From Alphaproteobacteria bacterium (lineage in GTDB: Bacteria > Pseudomonadota > Alphaproteobacteria > Micropepsales > Micropepsaceae): 64,000 nucleotides of DNA. The notes beneath the pieces are model-generated. The model was not told where the DNA came from, ran no database searches, and worked only from the letters and a program-made list of their open reading frames with translations. Of this stretch, positions 36,468 through 46,240 are shown in pieces (the first letter of the stretch is position 1; the number at the start of each line of letters is the position of its first letter). The stretch lies in the NCBI GenBank assembly GCA_028865545.1, contig JAGWJY010000001.1:1-64000 (forward strand), given 5' to 3'. The translations under genes were made by a program, and so were the position numbers.

Positions 36468-37013
36468 ATGACGGCAAAAGACCCGACCTGGCAGATCAGG
36501 CCCGAGCGCCCCGAGGACGCGCCCCTGGTGGAGGCGTTGAACGAAGCGAGCTTCGGCCCTGGGCGCTTCGCCAAATCGGCCTATAGGCTGCGCGAAGGTG
36601 TCGATCCGGTGGCCGGCCTCAGTTTCGTTTCCGTTGAGGAAGGCGAGCTGCGCGGTTCAATCCGCTTCTGGCCGGTCGCCATCGGCATGGAGCAGTCGCT
36701 GCTGCTAGGACCGCTCGCCGTGCAGTCGCATCAGCGCGGACGCGGCATCGGCATCGCCCTGATGAAGCGCGGTATTGAAGAAGCGCGGACGCAAGGCCAT
36801 GCCAGCATCATCTTGGTCGGTGACGAGCCGTATTACGTGCGTGTCGGCTTCGCGGCGCTGCCGCCGGGGCGCGTTCGTTTTCCCGGGCCGGTAGATCCGG
36901 CGCGCATCCTCGGGCAATCGCTGAAGCCGAATGTGATACTGACGCTGGCCGGCGAAGTACGGCGCGCTCACATCGATCACCCGTTCTGTGCGGACGGCGC
37001 CGGGCTGGGCTAA
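36468..37013 (+). CDS. GNAT-family N-acetyltransferase
   Basis: A 181-residue protein with the acetyl-CoA-binding motif A segment HQRGRGIGIALMKRGI near residue 99 and a C-terminal motif B-like YYVRVGFAALPPG. The family resembles YhbS. Substrate unknown. The ATG 36468 has a GAGGG RBS. Convergent with the vWA membrane protein; the two overlap by four bases at the 3' ends. Confidence 0.85.
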   Translation: MTAKDPTWQIRPERPEDAPLVEALNEASFGPGRFAKSAYRLREGVDPVAGLSFVSVEEGELRGSIRFWPVAIGMEQSLLLGPLAVQSHQRGRGIGIALMKRGIEEARTQGHASIILVGDEPYYVRVGFAALPPGRVRFPGPVDPARILGQSLKPNVILTLAGEVRRAHIDHPFCADGAGLG

Positions 37014-39067
37014 CGCCCCTCTTCGCGCCAGGCCAGCATCAGCGTCCCGAGCAACAGCAGCAGCGCCGCCCAAACCGGAAGAAGCTGCGTCTGCTCGACG
37101 CTTATTACCCGCGAAACATTGTTCGCCGCGATCCCCATCCAACCGTCGCCGGCCATTACGCGACCACGCTCGACGCGGCGAATTTCGGGCATGCCGTCGC
37201 TCAGCCAATGCACCGAGCCGCCGCTTTGCTCCGCCACTGGTCCAAGGATCCGATCGGTTGCGCGCATGTCGGCGACTTCTTTGGGATTGAGCGGACCGGC
37301 GGCGGCAACGGCAGACAGTTTGCCATCGGTAACGCGATAGAGACCCAGCGCATCCGCCTTTGCCGTGCCGCGCCACACGCCTGGCTCGACTTTCGTCAGA
37401 GTGACCGTCGATTGCGCGCCCGACGGATCGGTCAACGTGACCGGCGGTGCCGTCGGCGCCATGGTGCGCCGTTCCACGTCGATGTCGCCGCCAGTGATCT
37501 TCGCCGTCAGTCGCTCTTCTTCGAGTTGCGGCTCCTTCATCAGCCAGTGAGCCAGCCGCCGCAGAAGTTCGGCTTCCGGTCCGCCGCCCTCGAAGCCGCG
37601 GGCCCACAGCCAGCCCTGATCGGACAGCAACTCTGCCACACGACCTTGGCCGACGCGATTAAGCACCAGCAGCGGCTTGTTACCCGGCCCGCTCATCACA
37701 GTTTCACCCGACAAAGTTTGCGCGCCGATCAGGCGGAACCATTGCCCCCAGCTCGGCGGCTTGCCGTCGCCGGTGTTGGCGCCGGGTAGATCGGCGGTAA
37801 CGGGATGCGCCAAACCGTCGGCGGTTACGATGGGCTTGAAGGGTTGAGCGATGATCTGGCCGGTCGGTTGCGCCGGCAGCACGGAAGCCAATGGTGTGCG
37901 GTAGATGCTCATCGGACCGGCGAATTCCGGGCCTGCGGAGACTAGTAGAGCGCCGCCGTTCTCGACGTAATCGGCGATGTTCTCGAAATAGGCGAGCGGT
38001 AGGATGCCGTGTTCGCTGTAGCGGTCAAAGATCACCAGATCGAAGCCGCCGAGTTTTTCGGCGAACAACTCCTGGGTTGGGAAGACGATCAACGACAATT
38101 CATTGAGCGGTGTGTCGTCCTGTTTCTCTGGTGGACGCAGGATGGTGAAATGCACCAGATCGACCGAGGGGTCGCCCTTGAGCAGGTTGCGCCAGACGCG
38201 CTCGCCGGCATGTGGTTCGCCCGAGACCAGCAGCACGCGCAATCGATCGCGCACGCCGTTGATCGTTACAACGGCGCGGTTGTTCTCCAGCGTGAGTTCC
38301 GCAGGACCAGGTTCCGCCTCGAGCTCCACCACGCTTTCGCCTTCGTGGGTGATTGGCACCTCGATGGGCGTGTTGCGCCCGAGCGGCACGCTGCGGCCGC
38401 CCGCGTCGCTGCCGTCGATGCGCAGATTGACGCGCGCGAAGCCGGGCTTGTCGCTGCCGAGATCGTCGACGCGAACGATGATCTGTGCCTGTTGTCCGAC
38501 GATGGCGTAACGCGCCGCATCCACCACGGTGAGTTTGCGGTCGCGCTCGCCGCGTTTACCGACGATCAGCGCCTGCAACGGCGCGCCGACGCTGAGCTTC
38601 GCGGGCGCGTCGTGTACTTCGCCGTCGGTGACAAGAAACGTGCCAGCGACGCGCGCCGGGGGAACGTCTGCCAAGGCGGTGTTCAAGGCGGCGAAAGCCT
38701 GCGTGCCATTGTCTTCGCCGGAAGCCTTGGTGGTGACGGTGGCGATGCGCACTTCCAGATTCTTCTGCGCTGCAAGTTTTCTCTTGAGATCGGCAACCGC
38801 CTTGTCGGCATCCTCCAGGCGTGAGCCGAGCGCCATGCTTTGCGAATGATCCACGACGATCACCGCAACGTCAGGGAGCGGCTGCCGGCTCTGATGCACC
38901 ATCAACGGATTGGCGATGGCAAGAACCAGCGTGGTGAGCGCCAACGCTCGCGCCCAGGTTCCACGCGCTCGCATAGCGAAGGCGTATACCGCCAGCACGA
39001 CGGCGATGGCGATCACCGCCCAAAGGACGCCAATTGGAACATGGGGCGCAAAGACAATCGATCCCAT
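37010..39067 (-). CDS. Large vWA-like membrane protein of the MoxR operon
   Basis: A 685-residue protein with transmembrane helices at about 12-30, 40-58 and near the C terminus (about 660-680). A von Willebrand A-like domain (about 65-190) carries a MIDAS-type D-H-S-Q-S sequence and TDGEV. It is followed by Ig-like and glutamine-amidotransferase-like regions. It is the last gene of the moxR-DUF58-BatA/DUF4159 group, with a 3-bp gap. Probably a cell-envelope component acted on by MoxR; the exact role is not known. Confidence 0.75.
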   Translation of the reverse strand: MGSIVFAPHVPIGVLWAVIAIAVVLAVYAFAMRARGTWARALALTTLVLAIANPLMVHQSRQPLPDVAVIVVDHSQSMALGSRLEDADKAVADLKRKLAAQKNLEVRIATVTTKASGEDNGTQAFAALNTALADVPPARVAGTFLVTDGEVHDAPAKLSVGAPLQALIVGKRGERDRKLTVVDAARYAIVGQQAQIIVRVDDLGSDKPGFARVNLRIDGSDAGGRSVPLGRNTPIEVPITHEGESVVELEAEPGPAELTLENNRAVVTINGVRDRLRVLLVSGEPHAGERVWRNLLKGDPSVDLVHFTILRPPEKQDDTPLNELSLIVFPTQELFAEKLGGFDLVIFDRYSEHGILPLAYFENIADYVENGGALLVSAGPEFAGPMSIYRTPLASVLPAQPTGQIIAQPFKPIVTADGLAHPVTADLPGANTGDGKPPSWGQWFRLIGAQTLSGETVMSGPGNKPLLVLNRVGQGRVAELLSDQGWLWARGFEGGGPEAELLRRLAHWLMKEPQLEEERLTAKITGGDIDVERRTMAPTAPPVTLTDPSGAQSTVTLTKVEPGVWRGTAKADALGLYRVTDGKLSAVAAAGPLNPKEVADMRATDRILGPVAEQSGGSVHWLSDGMPEIRRVERGRVMAGDGWMGIAANNVSRVISVEQTQLLPVWAALLLLLGTLMLAWREEGR

Positions 39068-39070
39068 CGG

Positions 39071-41791
39071 CTATTGCCCCAATCGCTGGAGAATCGCGGG
39101 CACGTGCACCTGGTCGGCCTTGTAGTTGCCGGTCAGCGCGTACATGACGACATTGATGCCGAAGCGAATCGCCAGCTCACGTTGACGTGCGCCGCCGGGC
39201 GAAACGTCTACAAGCGGCCGACCTTGCGCATCTACCGCCCAGGCCGCGGCCCAGTCATTACCGCCGATGATCACCGGTGACACACCGTCGCCGCCGCGCA
39301 CCGGCCGGTCGTCGGGTTGGCCTGGCGGCAGGGCCTGAACCCAGACGGTCCCGCCGTCCCAGCGGCCCGGGAAATCCGACAACAGGTAGAACGCCTTGGT
39401 CAGCACGTGATCGGGTGGGAGGGGTTCGAGCGGCGGCAGATCTATCTTGCCCAGCAATCGGCGCAAGGTTTGTTGGCCGGCGGAATCGGGACCGCGCGTA
39501 GGGCCCAACGTCAGATCGCGCGTGTCGATCAGGATCGTGCCGCCGTTGCGCATGTAGTCGGCGATCTTCGACAAGGCCGTCGGCGACAGATCTTTCTCGC
39601 GCGGGTCCATCGGCCAGTAGAGCAATGGGAAGAAACTGAGGTCGTCGGTGTCGAGGTTCACGCCCATCGGTTCTTTCGGCACGTAGGAGGTGCGCGCCGC
39701 CAGCGCGTCTCCCAGCCCTATGAGGCCGGCTTTGCTCATGGCATCTACGTCGGGAACACCGGTGATGACATAAGCAAGCCGGGTGTCGAGTGCCGCCTTC
39801 ATGTCGAAAGTATCGTCGGCACGCGCCTGTCCCGCGTGCAGCAATATGATGCAGCCAAACAGCACCCCGGCGACGCGTGCGAAGGATTTGAGCCGGGGCG
39901 CGTAACCGCGCAGCACGAGCGAGATCGCAAAATCAGCCAGCAGCAGAAGGGCAGCGATCAGCAGCAACGGAGTCTGCAGCGCGATGGCCGTGCGGGAGGC
40001 GTAGAAAACGGCGTTGCGGTCGGTGAACGGCAGCAGAACGGTGTCGCCGCGTGCCGCGTTCAAGGCACGCTCCAGACCGGGTACGCCGTATAGGCCGGGC
40101 GGATGAATGCGCGACGGTTCGGTGCGGGCGATCTCGGCACCGCGGATCGGTTGCGCCTCCGCGCCGGCGGGCGACAGGCGGCCGAAGCCGTCGAGTGTGG
40201 AGACGGCTGGCAGGCTGGTGTTCGCCGCCATCTCCTCGGGATTTGTGCCCGCCGACAGCGGCAGCAGGCGCCGCAGCATCTCAACATACAAGCCGGAAAG
40301 CGGCAGCGTCGACCATGCCGGACTGGCCGTGACGTGGAAGAGCACGATCCAGCCTCTGCCACGGCGCGCCGCAGTGACCATCGGCGTGCCGTCGGTCAAA
40401 CGCGCCCAGGAGTGCGAGGACAATTCGATCGACGGCTCGGCCAATATCTGGCGTGAGACAGAGACATCATCGGGAATCGTCAGGCCGGCGAAGGGCGAGT
40501 CGTCCGGGAATGGCGCAAGATGTTGCGGCGCCGCCCAAGCGAGTGCGCTACCAAGATAGCGTCCGCCGCCGCGCAGCGGCACGGGCACGAGATCGTCGAC
40601 GCCGCTTGCCATGCGATCTCCGGCAAAACGGACCAACAAGCCACCGCCGTCGATAAACTTGGTCACGCGGTCATAATCGGCGCCGGCGATCTTGCCGATG
40701 TCGGCGACGACCAGCACCGAGACGCCGCGTGCCAGCAGTTCGGAGATCGTGCCCTGGTGCAGATCGGCGTAAGGCGACAGGGCGCGTTCCAGATAGTACA
40801 GACCGGAAAGCAGCGGCTCCTCGCCGCCGGCGTTTGTCGCGGCGACCAAGCCGATCGAGCGCCGCGGCGCGCCGCGGTCGAGCAGCCATACGGCGCCCGC
40901 ATCATCGACGTTGTCGACGGCGATGCGTGCCGTTTCGTTGCGCATTTCCAACGGCAGGCCAAGGCGAATGGCTGTCCGGTTGCGTCCGTCGGCAAAATGG
41001 AATTGCGCCGTTCCGAGAATTTGCTCCTGGTCGCCATAGGCGGTGACGGCTCCGGCGCGTGCGCCGCTAGTACCCGGGCGCAAAACGTCCAGCTCGAAGC
41101 CATCGGCGGTATTGGTGATCCCGGTTACCGCCAGCGGGCCCTTTCCGGCGCTGTCAGTATAGATCTGCAGCCGTCCGAGGCTCGACAAAGTCTTAGCGGT
41201 TTCGCGCGCATGCCCGTCGTCTATACCGTCGGAGAGCCAAAGAATTTCCGGGCGCGCCGCGAATTTCATTTTCGTCAACGCCGCAAGTGCCTCGCTGCGA
41301 TCGGCCAGCCATGGCCGGGGCTCCAGCGATCGCACGGCACGCTCGGCGCGACCGGCATCCAGCAGATTTGTGTCCGGCCTTGCCGCGGTTTCGACGATGG
41401 CGACGGCCCGGCGTTGATGCGCGGCAAGGCGCACTACTTCCTCTGCCAGACTCTTGTGCGCATCCCAATTCGACGACGCCGTCCAGCCATTGTCGACCAG
41501 GAGAACGACGGGACCGTTGCCGGGCAGGTCGAGTTTCTGGCCGACCTGTGGCTCCGCCAGGGCCACGATGACGGCGGCCGCGGCGATCAGGCGAAGCAAC
41601 ATCAGCCACCATGGCGTGCCGGCTGGCGTTTGTTCCTCGTCGCGTAATCCGAGCAGCAGGCGCAACGGCGGAAACACCACGCGCTTCGGCAACGGCGGCG
41701 TGACGCGCAGCAGAAACCAGATGATAGGTAGGACGACAAGCGCCGCGAGAATCCACGGTGTGCCGAAACTGATGTTTGCCAGCCAAGCCAT
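39071..41791 (-). CDS. BatA-like / DUF4159 membrane protein
   Basis: A 906-residue protein. Its N-terminal 60 residues match the aerotolerance-regulator (BatA) N-terminal domain with two helices. A vWA-like domain follows; its metal motif is degenerate (D-N-G-W-T in place of DxSxS). Another transmembrane helix is near 600 and the last third (about 690-906) is DUF4159, with PLLYWPMDPREKD and NGGTILIDTRD. It belongs with MoxR ATPase clusters that maintain envelope or stress functions. It overlaps no neighbour but is 6 bp from the DUF58 gene. Confidence 0.8.
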   Translation of the reverse strand: MAWLANISFGTPWILAALVVLPIIWFLLRVTPPLPKRVVFPPLRLLLGLRDEEQTPAGTPWWLMLLRLIAAAAVIVALAEPQVGQKLDLPGNGPVVLLVDNGWTASSNWDAHKSLAEEVVRLAAHQRRAVAIVETAARPDTNLLDAGRAERAVRSLEPRPWLADRSEALAALTKMKFAARPEILWLSDGIDDGHARETAKTLSSLGRLQIYTDSAGKGPLAVTGITNTADGFELDVLRPGTSGARAGAVTAYGDQEQILGTAQFHFADGRNRTAIRLGLPLEMRNETARIAVDNVDDAGAVWLLDRGAPRRSIGLVAATNAGGEEPLLSGLYYLERALSPYADLHQGTISELLARGVSVLVVADIGKIAGADYDRVTKFIDGGGLLVRFAGDRMASGVDDLVPVPLRGGGRYLGSALAWAAPQHLAPFPDDSPFAGLTIPDDVSVSRQILAEPSIELSSHSWARLTDGTPMVTAARRGRGWIVLFHVTASPAWSTLPLSGLYVEMLRRLLPLSAGTNPEEMAANTSLPAVSTLDGFGRLSPAGAEAQPIRGAEIARTEPSRIHPPGLYGVPGLERALNAARGDTVLLPFTDRNAVFYASRTAIALQTPLLLIAALLLLADFAISLVLRGYAPRLKSFARVAGVLFGCIILLHAGQARADDTFDMKAALDTRLAYVITGVPDVDAMSKAGLIGLGDALAARTSYVPKEPMGVNLDTDDLSFFPLLYWPMDPREKDLSPTALSKIADYMRNGGTILIDTRDLTLGPTRGPDSAGQQTLRRLLGKIDLPPLEPLPPDHVLTKAFYLLSDFPGRWDGGTVWVQALPPGQPDDRPVRGGDGVSPVIIGGNDWAAAWAVDAQGRPLVDVSPGGARQRELAIRFGINVVMYALTGNYKADQVHVPAILQRLGQ

Positions 41792-41797
41792 GCGTCG

Positions 41798-42682
41798 TCA
41801 GTTCTGCATCCTGTGTCCGCCGCCGAGATCGGCGTAGAGCGCGACCAGCGCCGTCTGCGGCGATCGGTCCGTGCGATGCGCCATGTAGTTCCAGCCCAGC
41901 TTGCGCGCCAACAGAGCCACGGCTTCGCTGTGCACCTTGAAGAGCGCGCGATAATCGGCGGCGACGCTTTCCGCGCGGCCAAGCGTGTGCGCGTCCGTAC
42001 CATGGACGGATTCAAAACGCGTGCGCCCGGCATAGGGGAAGTCTTCTTCCGCGGGATCGATGATATGCACCAGCCGTCCGCCGGCGTTTTGCCGCGTCAG
42101 CCGGCGGATGGCCGTTTCGATGTCTGCGAGCGGCGCCAGGAAATCGCCGAACCAGACGAACTGCGCGTTGCGCGGCAGAGGCCGGTCCGGCGGCACCGGG
42201 TCGCCGGCAGGCTCGCGTTCCGCCAATGCATAGCCGATCCGCCGATAAGCGGCGCGGGAATTGGCCGGCGCTTCCCGTTCGCCGAACAGCGCGATGCGTT
42301 CGCCGCCGCGCACCAGCAAGACGCCGAGCGCCAGCGCCAGCAAACTCGCGCGGGCGACCTTGCTTTCGCCGCCGGACGAGAACCGCATCGACGGCGAACC
42401 GTCACGCCACAGCCATACGGACTGTGCCGCTTCCCATTCGCGCTCGCGCACATAAAGATGTTCGGACTTCGCCGATTGCCGCCAGTCGATGGCATTGGCC
42501 GGATCGCCGAAGCGATAGTGATGGAATTGCCAGAAACTCTGACCGATGCCCGCCTTGCGCCGGCCATGCATGCCCAGGCTGATCGCGGAAGCCAGCCGCT
42601 CGGCCCGTACCAGCAATGGCGGCAGACTGGCGCCCAACGCCTCGGCGGCATCCTGCAGCGACGGACGGAGCGGTTCGGACAT
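41798..42682 (-). CDS. DUF58 protein
   Basis: A 294-residue cytosolic protein. DUF58 is recognised by the HRRKAGIGQSFWQFHHYRFGDPANAIDWRQSAKS-type region (residues 40-80; conserved DPA..IDW). Members usually accompany MoxR ATPases and carry a vWA-like fold. The start at 42682 overlaps the moxR stop (ATGA). A TTG six codons upstream is a less likely start. Confidence 0.88.
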   Translation of the reverse strand: MSEPLRPSLQDAAEALGASLPPLLVRAERLASAISLGMHGRRKAGIGQSFWQFHHYRFGDPANAIDWRQSAKSEHLYVREREWEAAQSVWLWRDGSPSMRFSSGGESKVARASLLALALGVLLVRGGERIALFGEREAPANSRAAYRRIGYALAEREPAGDPVPPDRPLPRNAQFVWFGDFLAPLADIETAIRRLTRQNAGGRLVHIIDPAEEDFPYAGRTRFESVHGTDAHTLGRAESVAADYRALFKVHSEAVALLARKLGWNYMAHRTDRSPQTALVALYADLGGGHRMQN

Positions 42683-43686
42683 CAAAGAAGCGTCTGGCAA
42701 AGCCGGTCGATCACACGCATCACAGTCATGCCTTCCGCACGCGCGGCGAAATTGATCGCCATGCGGTGGCGCAGCACCGGTCCGGCCAGCGCAACTATGT
42801 CATCGGTGGATGGCGCGAGGCGGCCCTCAATCAAGGCGCGGGCGCGTGCCGCCAGCATGAAGGCTTGGCTGGCGCGGGGGCCCGGACCCCAGGCAATGAC
42901 ATCGCGCAGGTCCGGGTCACCGTCGGCGTCCGGACGCGCCGCGCGCACGAGCCGCAGGATCGAGTCGACCACCTTTTCGCCAACAGGTATGCGCCGCACG
43001 ATCGCCTGCGCGGCGATCAACGCCTCGGGACCACAAACGCGCACCGGCGCGGTCTCGTCGCCGAAGGTGGTGGACAAGAGCATTTGTCGTTCGGCGTCTT
43101 TGTCGGGATAGCCTACATCGATCTGCAGCAGGAAACGGTCAAGCTGCGCTTCCGGCAATGGATAGGTGCCTTCCTGCTCCAGCGGGTTCTGTGTTGCCAG
43201 CACATGGAAAGGATGCGGCAGGTCATAGCGCGCCCCGGCCACCGTGACCTGACGTTCCTGCATCGATTGCAGCAGCGCCGATTGCGTGCGCGGCGAGGCA
43301 CGATTGATTTCGTCTGCCATCAACAGCTGGGTGAAGACGGGGCCTTTAAGAAAACGAAAGGCGCGCTGATGGTCGCCGGATTCCTCCAACACTTCGGAGC
43401 CGATGATGTCGGCGGGCATCAGATCGGGGGTGAACTGAATGCGCTTCCAGTCGAGGCCGAGCACCGTACCGAGCGCTTCCACCAGCTTGGTCTTGGCCAG
43501 GCCCGGCACGCCGATCAGCAAGCCGTGGCCGCCGGCCAACAGCGTGATTAGCGTCTGGTCGATCACGTCTTTCTGGCCAAAGATGACGCGGCCGATGCCC
43601 TCGCGCACCCTGGCGAGAATCTGGGCCGCTTCTTCGGCATGCGCGACGGCCTGGCCCTTCAATTCTTCGCTGATCGTGTCGTTCAT
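42682..43686 (-). CDS. moxR: MoxR-family AAA+ ATPase
   Basis: A 334-residue chaperone-like ATPase. Walker A is GVPGLAKT (about 58-65) and Walker B LLMADEINRA. Sensor 1 follows in ATQNP, and the lid domain has DRF and GPGPRAS. MoxR proteins act with DUF58 and vWA proteins in maturation of enzyme or envelope complexes. First gene of a four-gene leftward operon, divergent from the DUF1285-Nudix-cca operon with a 145-bp gap. Confidence 0.92.
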   Translation of the reverse strand: MNDTISEELKGQAVAHAEEAAQILARVREGIGRVIFGQKDVIDQTLITLLAGGHGLLIGVPGLAKTKLVEALGTVLGLDWKRIQFTPDLMPADIIGSEVLEESGDHQRAFRFLKGPVFTQLLMADEINRASPRTQSALLQSMQERQVTVAGARYDLPHPFHVLATQNPLEQEGTYPLPEAQLDRFLLQIDVGYPDKDAERQMLLSTTFGDETAPVRVCGPEALIAAQAIVRRIPVGEKVVDSILRLVRAARPDADGDPDLRDVIAWGPGPRASQAFMLAARARALIEGRLAPSTDDIVALAGPVLRHRMAINFAARAEGMTVMRVIDRLCQTLL

Positions 43687-43831
43687 TAACCTATGCTATC
43701 CAGGTTGCAGGTGGTGCGCAGCCCCGCCTAATCTCCGGGTCGAAAGCGCGTTGGCCGGAACGTACCGCGCTCCGGCAGGCGCAACAAGGAGAGGCGGGTC
43801 CTGCCACGGTTGCGCCCGCTGTTGCGACTCG

Positions 43832-44398
43832 ATGACGGGCGATTTTCCCCTCGGACTGGCGAGCCTCCAACGCGAGGCCGCGAAAAGCCGCGCTTTGCCG
43901 CCGGTGGAGAACTGGCATCCAACTCATTGCGGCGACATTGACATCCGCATCGCCCGCGACGGTACCTGGTTCCATCTCGGTACGCCGATCGGCCGCAAGG
44001 AGTTGGTGCGCCTGTTTTCCACCATCTTGCGAAAGGATGAAGACGGCTTTCATCTGGTAACCCCGGCCGAGAAGCTGCGAATCAAGGTCGATGACGCGCC
44101 GTTCCTGGCCGTCCTCCTACACAGCGAAGGTGAGGGCGAAGATCAGCGGCTGACCTTCACCACCAATGTCGGCGATGAAGCCGTGGCGGGACCGGAACAT
44201 ATCATCCGTGTCAATACCGATCCGGTGACACAAGAGCCAGCGCCCTATCTGCATGTGCGCAGCGGATTGGAGGCCAAGATCGCCCGTGCCGTGTTCTATC
44301 AGCTTGCCGATCTTGCCGTGCCTGGTGACGGGGCCGATCGCGACGTGCTTGGTGTGTGGAGCGGCGGCGTGTTTTTCCCCCTGGGTAGGCTCGCATGA
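43832..44398 (+). CDS. DUF1285 protein
   Basis: A 188-residue protein of the proteobacterial DUF1285 family. The conserved core includes CGDIDIRIARDGTWFHLGTPI and the LVRLFSTILRKDEDG region, with VTPAEK in the middle. Function unknown. Its ATG (43832) has a weak RBS (GCGACTCG); longer readings from upstream overlap moxR. It overlaps the next gene by four bases, so the two are coupled. Confidence 0.85.
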   Translation: MTGDFPLGLASLQREAAKSRALPPVENWHPTHCGDIDIRIARDGTWFHLGTPIGRKELVRLFSTILRKDEDGFHLVTPAEKLRIKVDDAPFLAVLLHSEGEGEDQRLTFTTNVGDEAVAGPEHIIRVNTDPVTQEPAPYLHVRSGLEAKIARAVFYQLADLAVPGDGADRDVLGVWSGGVFFPLGRLA

Positions 44399-45033
44399 CG
44401 CCCGCCGCACTTCTCGCAGAGTATGGCATCGATTTGTTGCGGACGCGCTTGCTGTCGCAAGCTCCCGTTCTGCCACTCAGACCGACGCGTGGCGACTACG
44501 ATCTGAATCCCACTGCACGATCGCTTGCGCCGCGCGAACTCATGCCGGCGGCGGTGCTCTTGCCCATCGTCGTCCGCGCCGAGCCGATGGTCCTGCTCAC
44601 TCGACGTAGCGAAGATTTGCCGCGTCATGCCGGGCAGATCAGCTTTCCCGGTGGACGCGTGCAGGACAGCGATGCCACCCTCATTGCGACCGCTTTGCGG
44701 GAAATGGCTGAAGAGACAGGCATCACGGCGGATTTCGTCTCGGTGGCCGGTTTTCTTGACGTCTACGAAACGGGAACGGGTTACGCCATCCTGCCCGTCG
44801 TCGGCATGCTACGCGAAGGCTTTGCCTTAAAGCCTGACGCCCGGGAAGTCGCCCATGTGTTCGAAGTGCCCCTCGCCTTCTTGCTCGATCCGGCCAACCG
44901 TCAGGAGCACGTGCTGGAATGGAAGGGCGGCATGCGCCGTGTTTACGCCTTCCAGTACGAAACGCATTATATATGGGGCGCGACGGCGGCGATGCTCGTG
45001 AATTTCGCGGAAAGACTTCATGACGCGTCTTGA
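44395..45033 (+). CDS. CoA pyrophosphatase-type Nudix hydrolase
   Basis: A 212-residue protein. The Nudix box (SFPGGRVQDSDATLIATALREMAEETGI, about 82-109) and the UPF0035-like segment LPRHAGQISFPGG identify the CoA pyrophosphatase (NudL/YeaB) branch. It would degrade CoA derivatives. It starts in the DUF1285 stop and overlaps the CCA transferase by 14 nt, an arrangement common in alphaproteobacteria. Confidence 0.88.
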   Translation: MTPAALLAEYGIDLLRTRLLSQAPVLPLRPTRGDYDLNPTARSLAPRELMPAAVLLPIVVRAEPMVLLTRRSEDLPRHAGQISFPGGRVQDSDATLIATALREMAEETGITADFVSVAGFLDVYETGTGYAILPVVGMLREGFALKPDAREVAHVFEVPLAFLLDPANRQEHVLEWKGGMRRVYAFQYETHYIWGATAAMLVNFAERLHDAS

Positions 45034-46240
45034 TTCCCAGCCCTGGATGAGCGCACCTCAAACGCAAAAGCTGATGGCGGCACTCGGCGAGGCGCGCTTT
45101 GTCGGCGGTGCCGTTCGCAATGCGCTGCTGGGAAAGCCTGTCGTCGATGTCGACATCGCCACGCCGCTGACGCCCGACAAGGTACAGCAGAAGCTGACCG
45201 CCGCCGGGATTCGCGCGGTGCCCACCGGCATAGACCACGGCACGATCACCGCCGTTGTCGACGGCAAGCCCTTCGAAGTCACCACTTTGCGCCGCGACGT
45301 CGAAACCGACGGTCGCCATGCAGTTGTAACCTTCACCACAGATTGGGCGGAAGACGCCCGGCGCCGGGACTTCACGATGAACGCGCTCTATGCCGATGCC
45401 TCTGGCGCGGTGCTCGACGTCGTCGGCGGCGTCGAGGATATGAAGGCGGGCCGCGTCCGCTTCGTCGGCGATGCCGCGACGCGCATTCGCGAAGATTATC
45501 TGCGCATCCTGCGTCTCTTCCGCTTTCATGCCTGGTACGGCAGGGGCGAGATCGATGCTGCGGCGCTGCAGGCCGCGGCGGCGGAGAAAGCCGGCATCGC
45601 CAAGCTTTCCGGCGAACGCATCGCCAAGGAAATGCTGCGCTTGCTAGAAGCAGCAGCGCCGGCATCAGTGCTGCGTCAGATGGCGGCGTCGGGTATCTTG
45701 GCGGAGGTCCTGCCGGACCTGTTGGATATCGCGCGTCTCGAGCGGCTCGCCGAGATCGATGCGGCGAATTTTTTCACCCCGGATGCGGTGCTCAGGCTGG
45801 CGGCGTTACTGCCGCACGACACCAGGGTCGCCGCGCAGGTTTCCGATCGCTGGAAATTGTCGAATGCGGTGCGCGAACGGCTGGAAGATATCGCAGGCTC
45901 AACCGAGAAAATCGTCTCTTATCTGTCCATCCGCGAAGTGCGCAAACTGCTGTACCGATTGGGTCCGCAACCGTTCAAGGATCGCTTGTTCCTGAAATGG
46001 GCGGAGGACCCCAGAGCCGCGATGCAATGGCGCGCGCTGCTGGCGATGGCCGATGCCTGGACGCGTCCGCGCTTTCCGCTGACGGGGCGCGACGTGAAGC
46101 AGGCGGGCGTGCCCGAAGGTCCGCTGGTGGGCCAGGTGCTGGGCGAGGTGGAAGCGTGGTGGATCGACAGCGATTTCACCGATGATGAATTTTCCCTGGC
46201 CGAACGATTGAAGGCCGTAGTGCAGGCAGTGGTGTATTGA
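45020..46240 (+). CDS. CCA tRNA nucleotidyltransferase / poly(A) polymerase
   Basis: A 406-residue class II nucleotidyltransferase. The active-site motif GGAVRNALLGKPVVDVDIAT (about 29-48, metal-binding DxD) and the second motif RRDFTMNALY are intact. An EDxxRxxR-type motif (EDYLRILRLFRF) confirms the CCA/PAP branch. It repairs tRNA 3' ends or polyadenylates RNA; the tRNA gene in this window encodes its CCA, so repair would dominate. Overlaps the Nudix gene by 14 nt. Confidence 0.92.
   Translation: MTRLDSQPWMSAPQTQKLMAALGEARFVGGAVRNALLGKPVVDVDIATPLTPDKVQQKLTAAGIRAVPTGIDHGTITAVVDGKPFEVTTLRRDVETDGRHAVVTFTTDWAEDARRRDFTMNALYADASGAVLDVVGGVEDMKAGRVRFVGDAATRIREDYLRILRLFRFHAWYGRGEIDAAALQAAAAEKAGIAKLSGERIAKEMLRLLEAAAPASVLRQMAASGILAEVLPDLLDIARLERLAEIDAANFFTPDAVLRLAALLPHDTRVAAQVSDRWKLSNAVRERLEDIAGSTEKIVSYLSIREVRKLLYRLGPQPFKDRLFLKWAEDPRAAMQWRALLAMADAWTRPRFPLTGRDVKQAGVPEGPLVGQVLGEVEAWWIDSDFTDDEFSLAERLKAVVQAVVY

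Noticed and set aside
37010-43686. Defence system involving MoxR, vWA and membrane proteins
   Set aside because: The architecture fits the widespread housekeeping MoxR-DUF58-BatA clusters; no nuclease, effector or mobile context is present.
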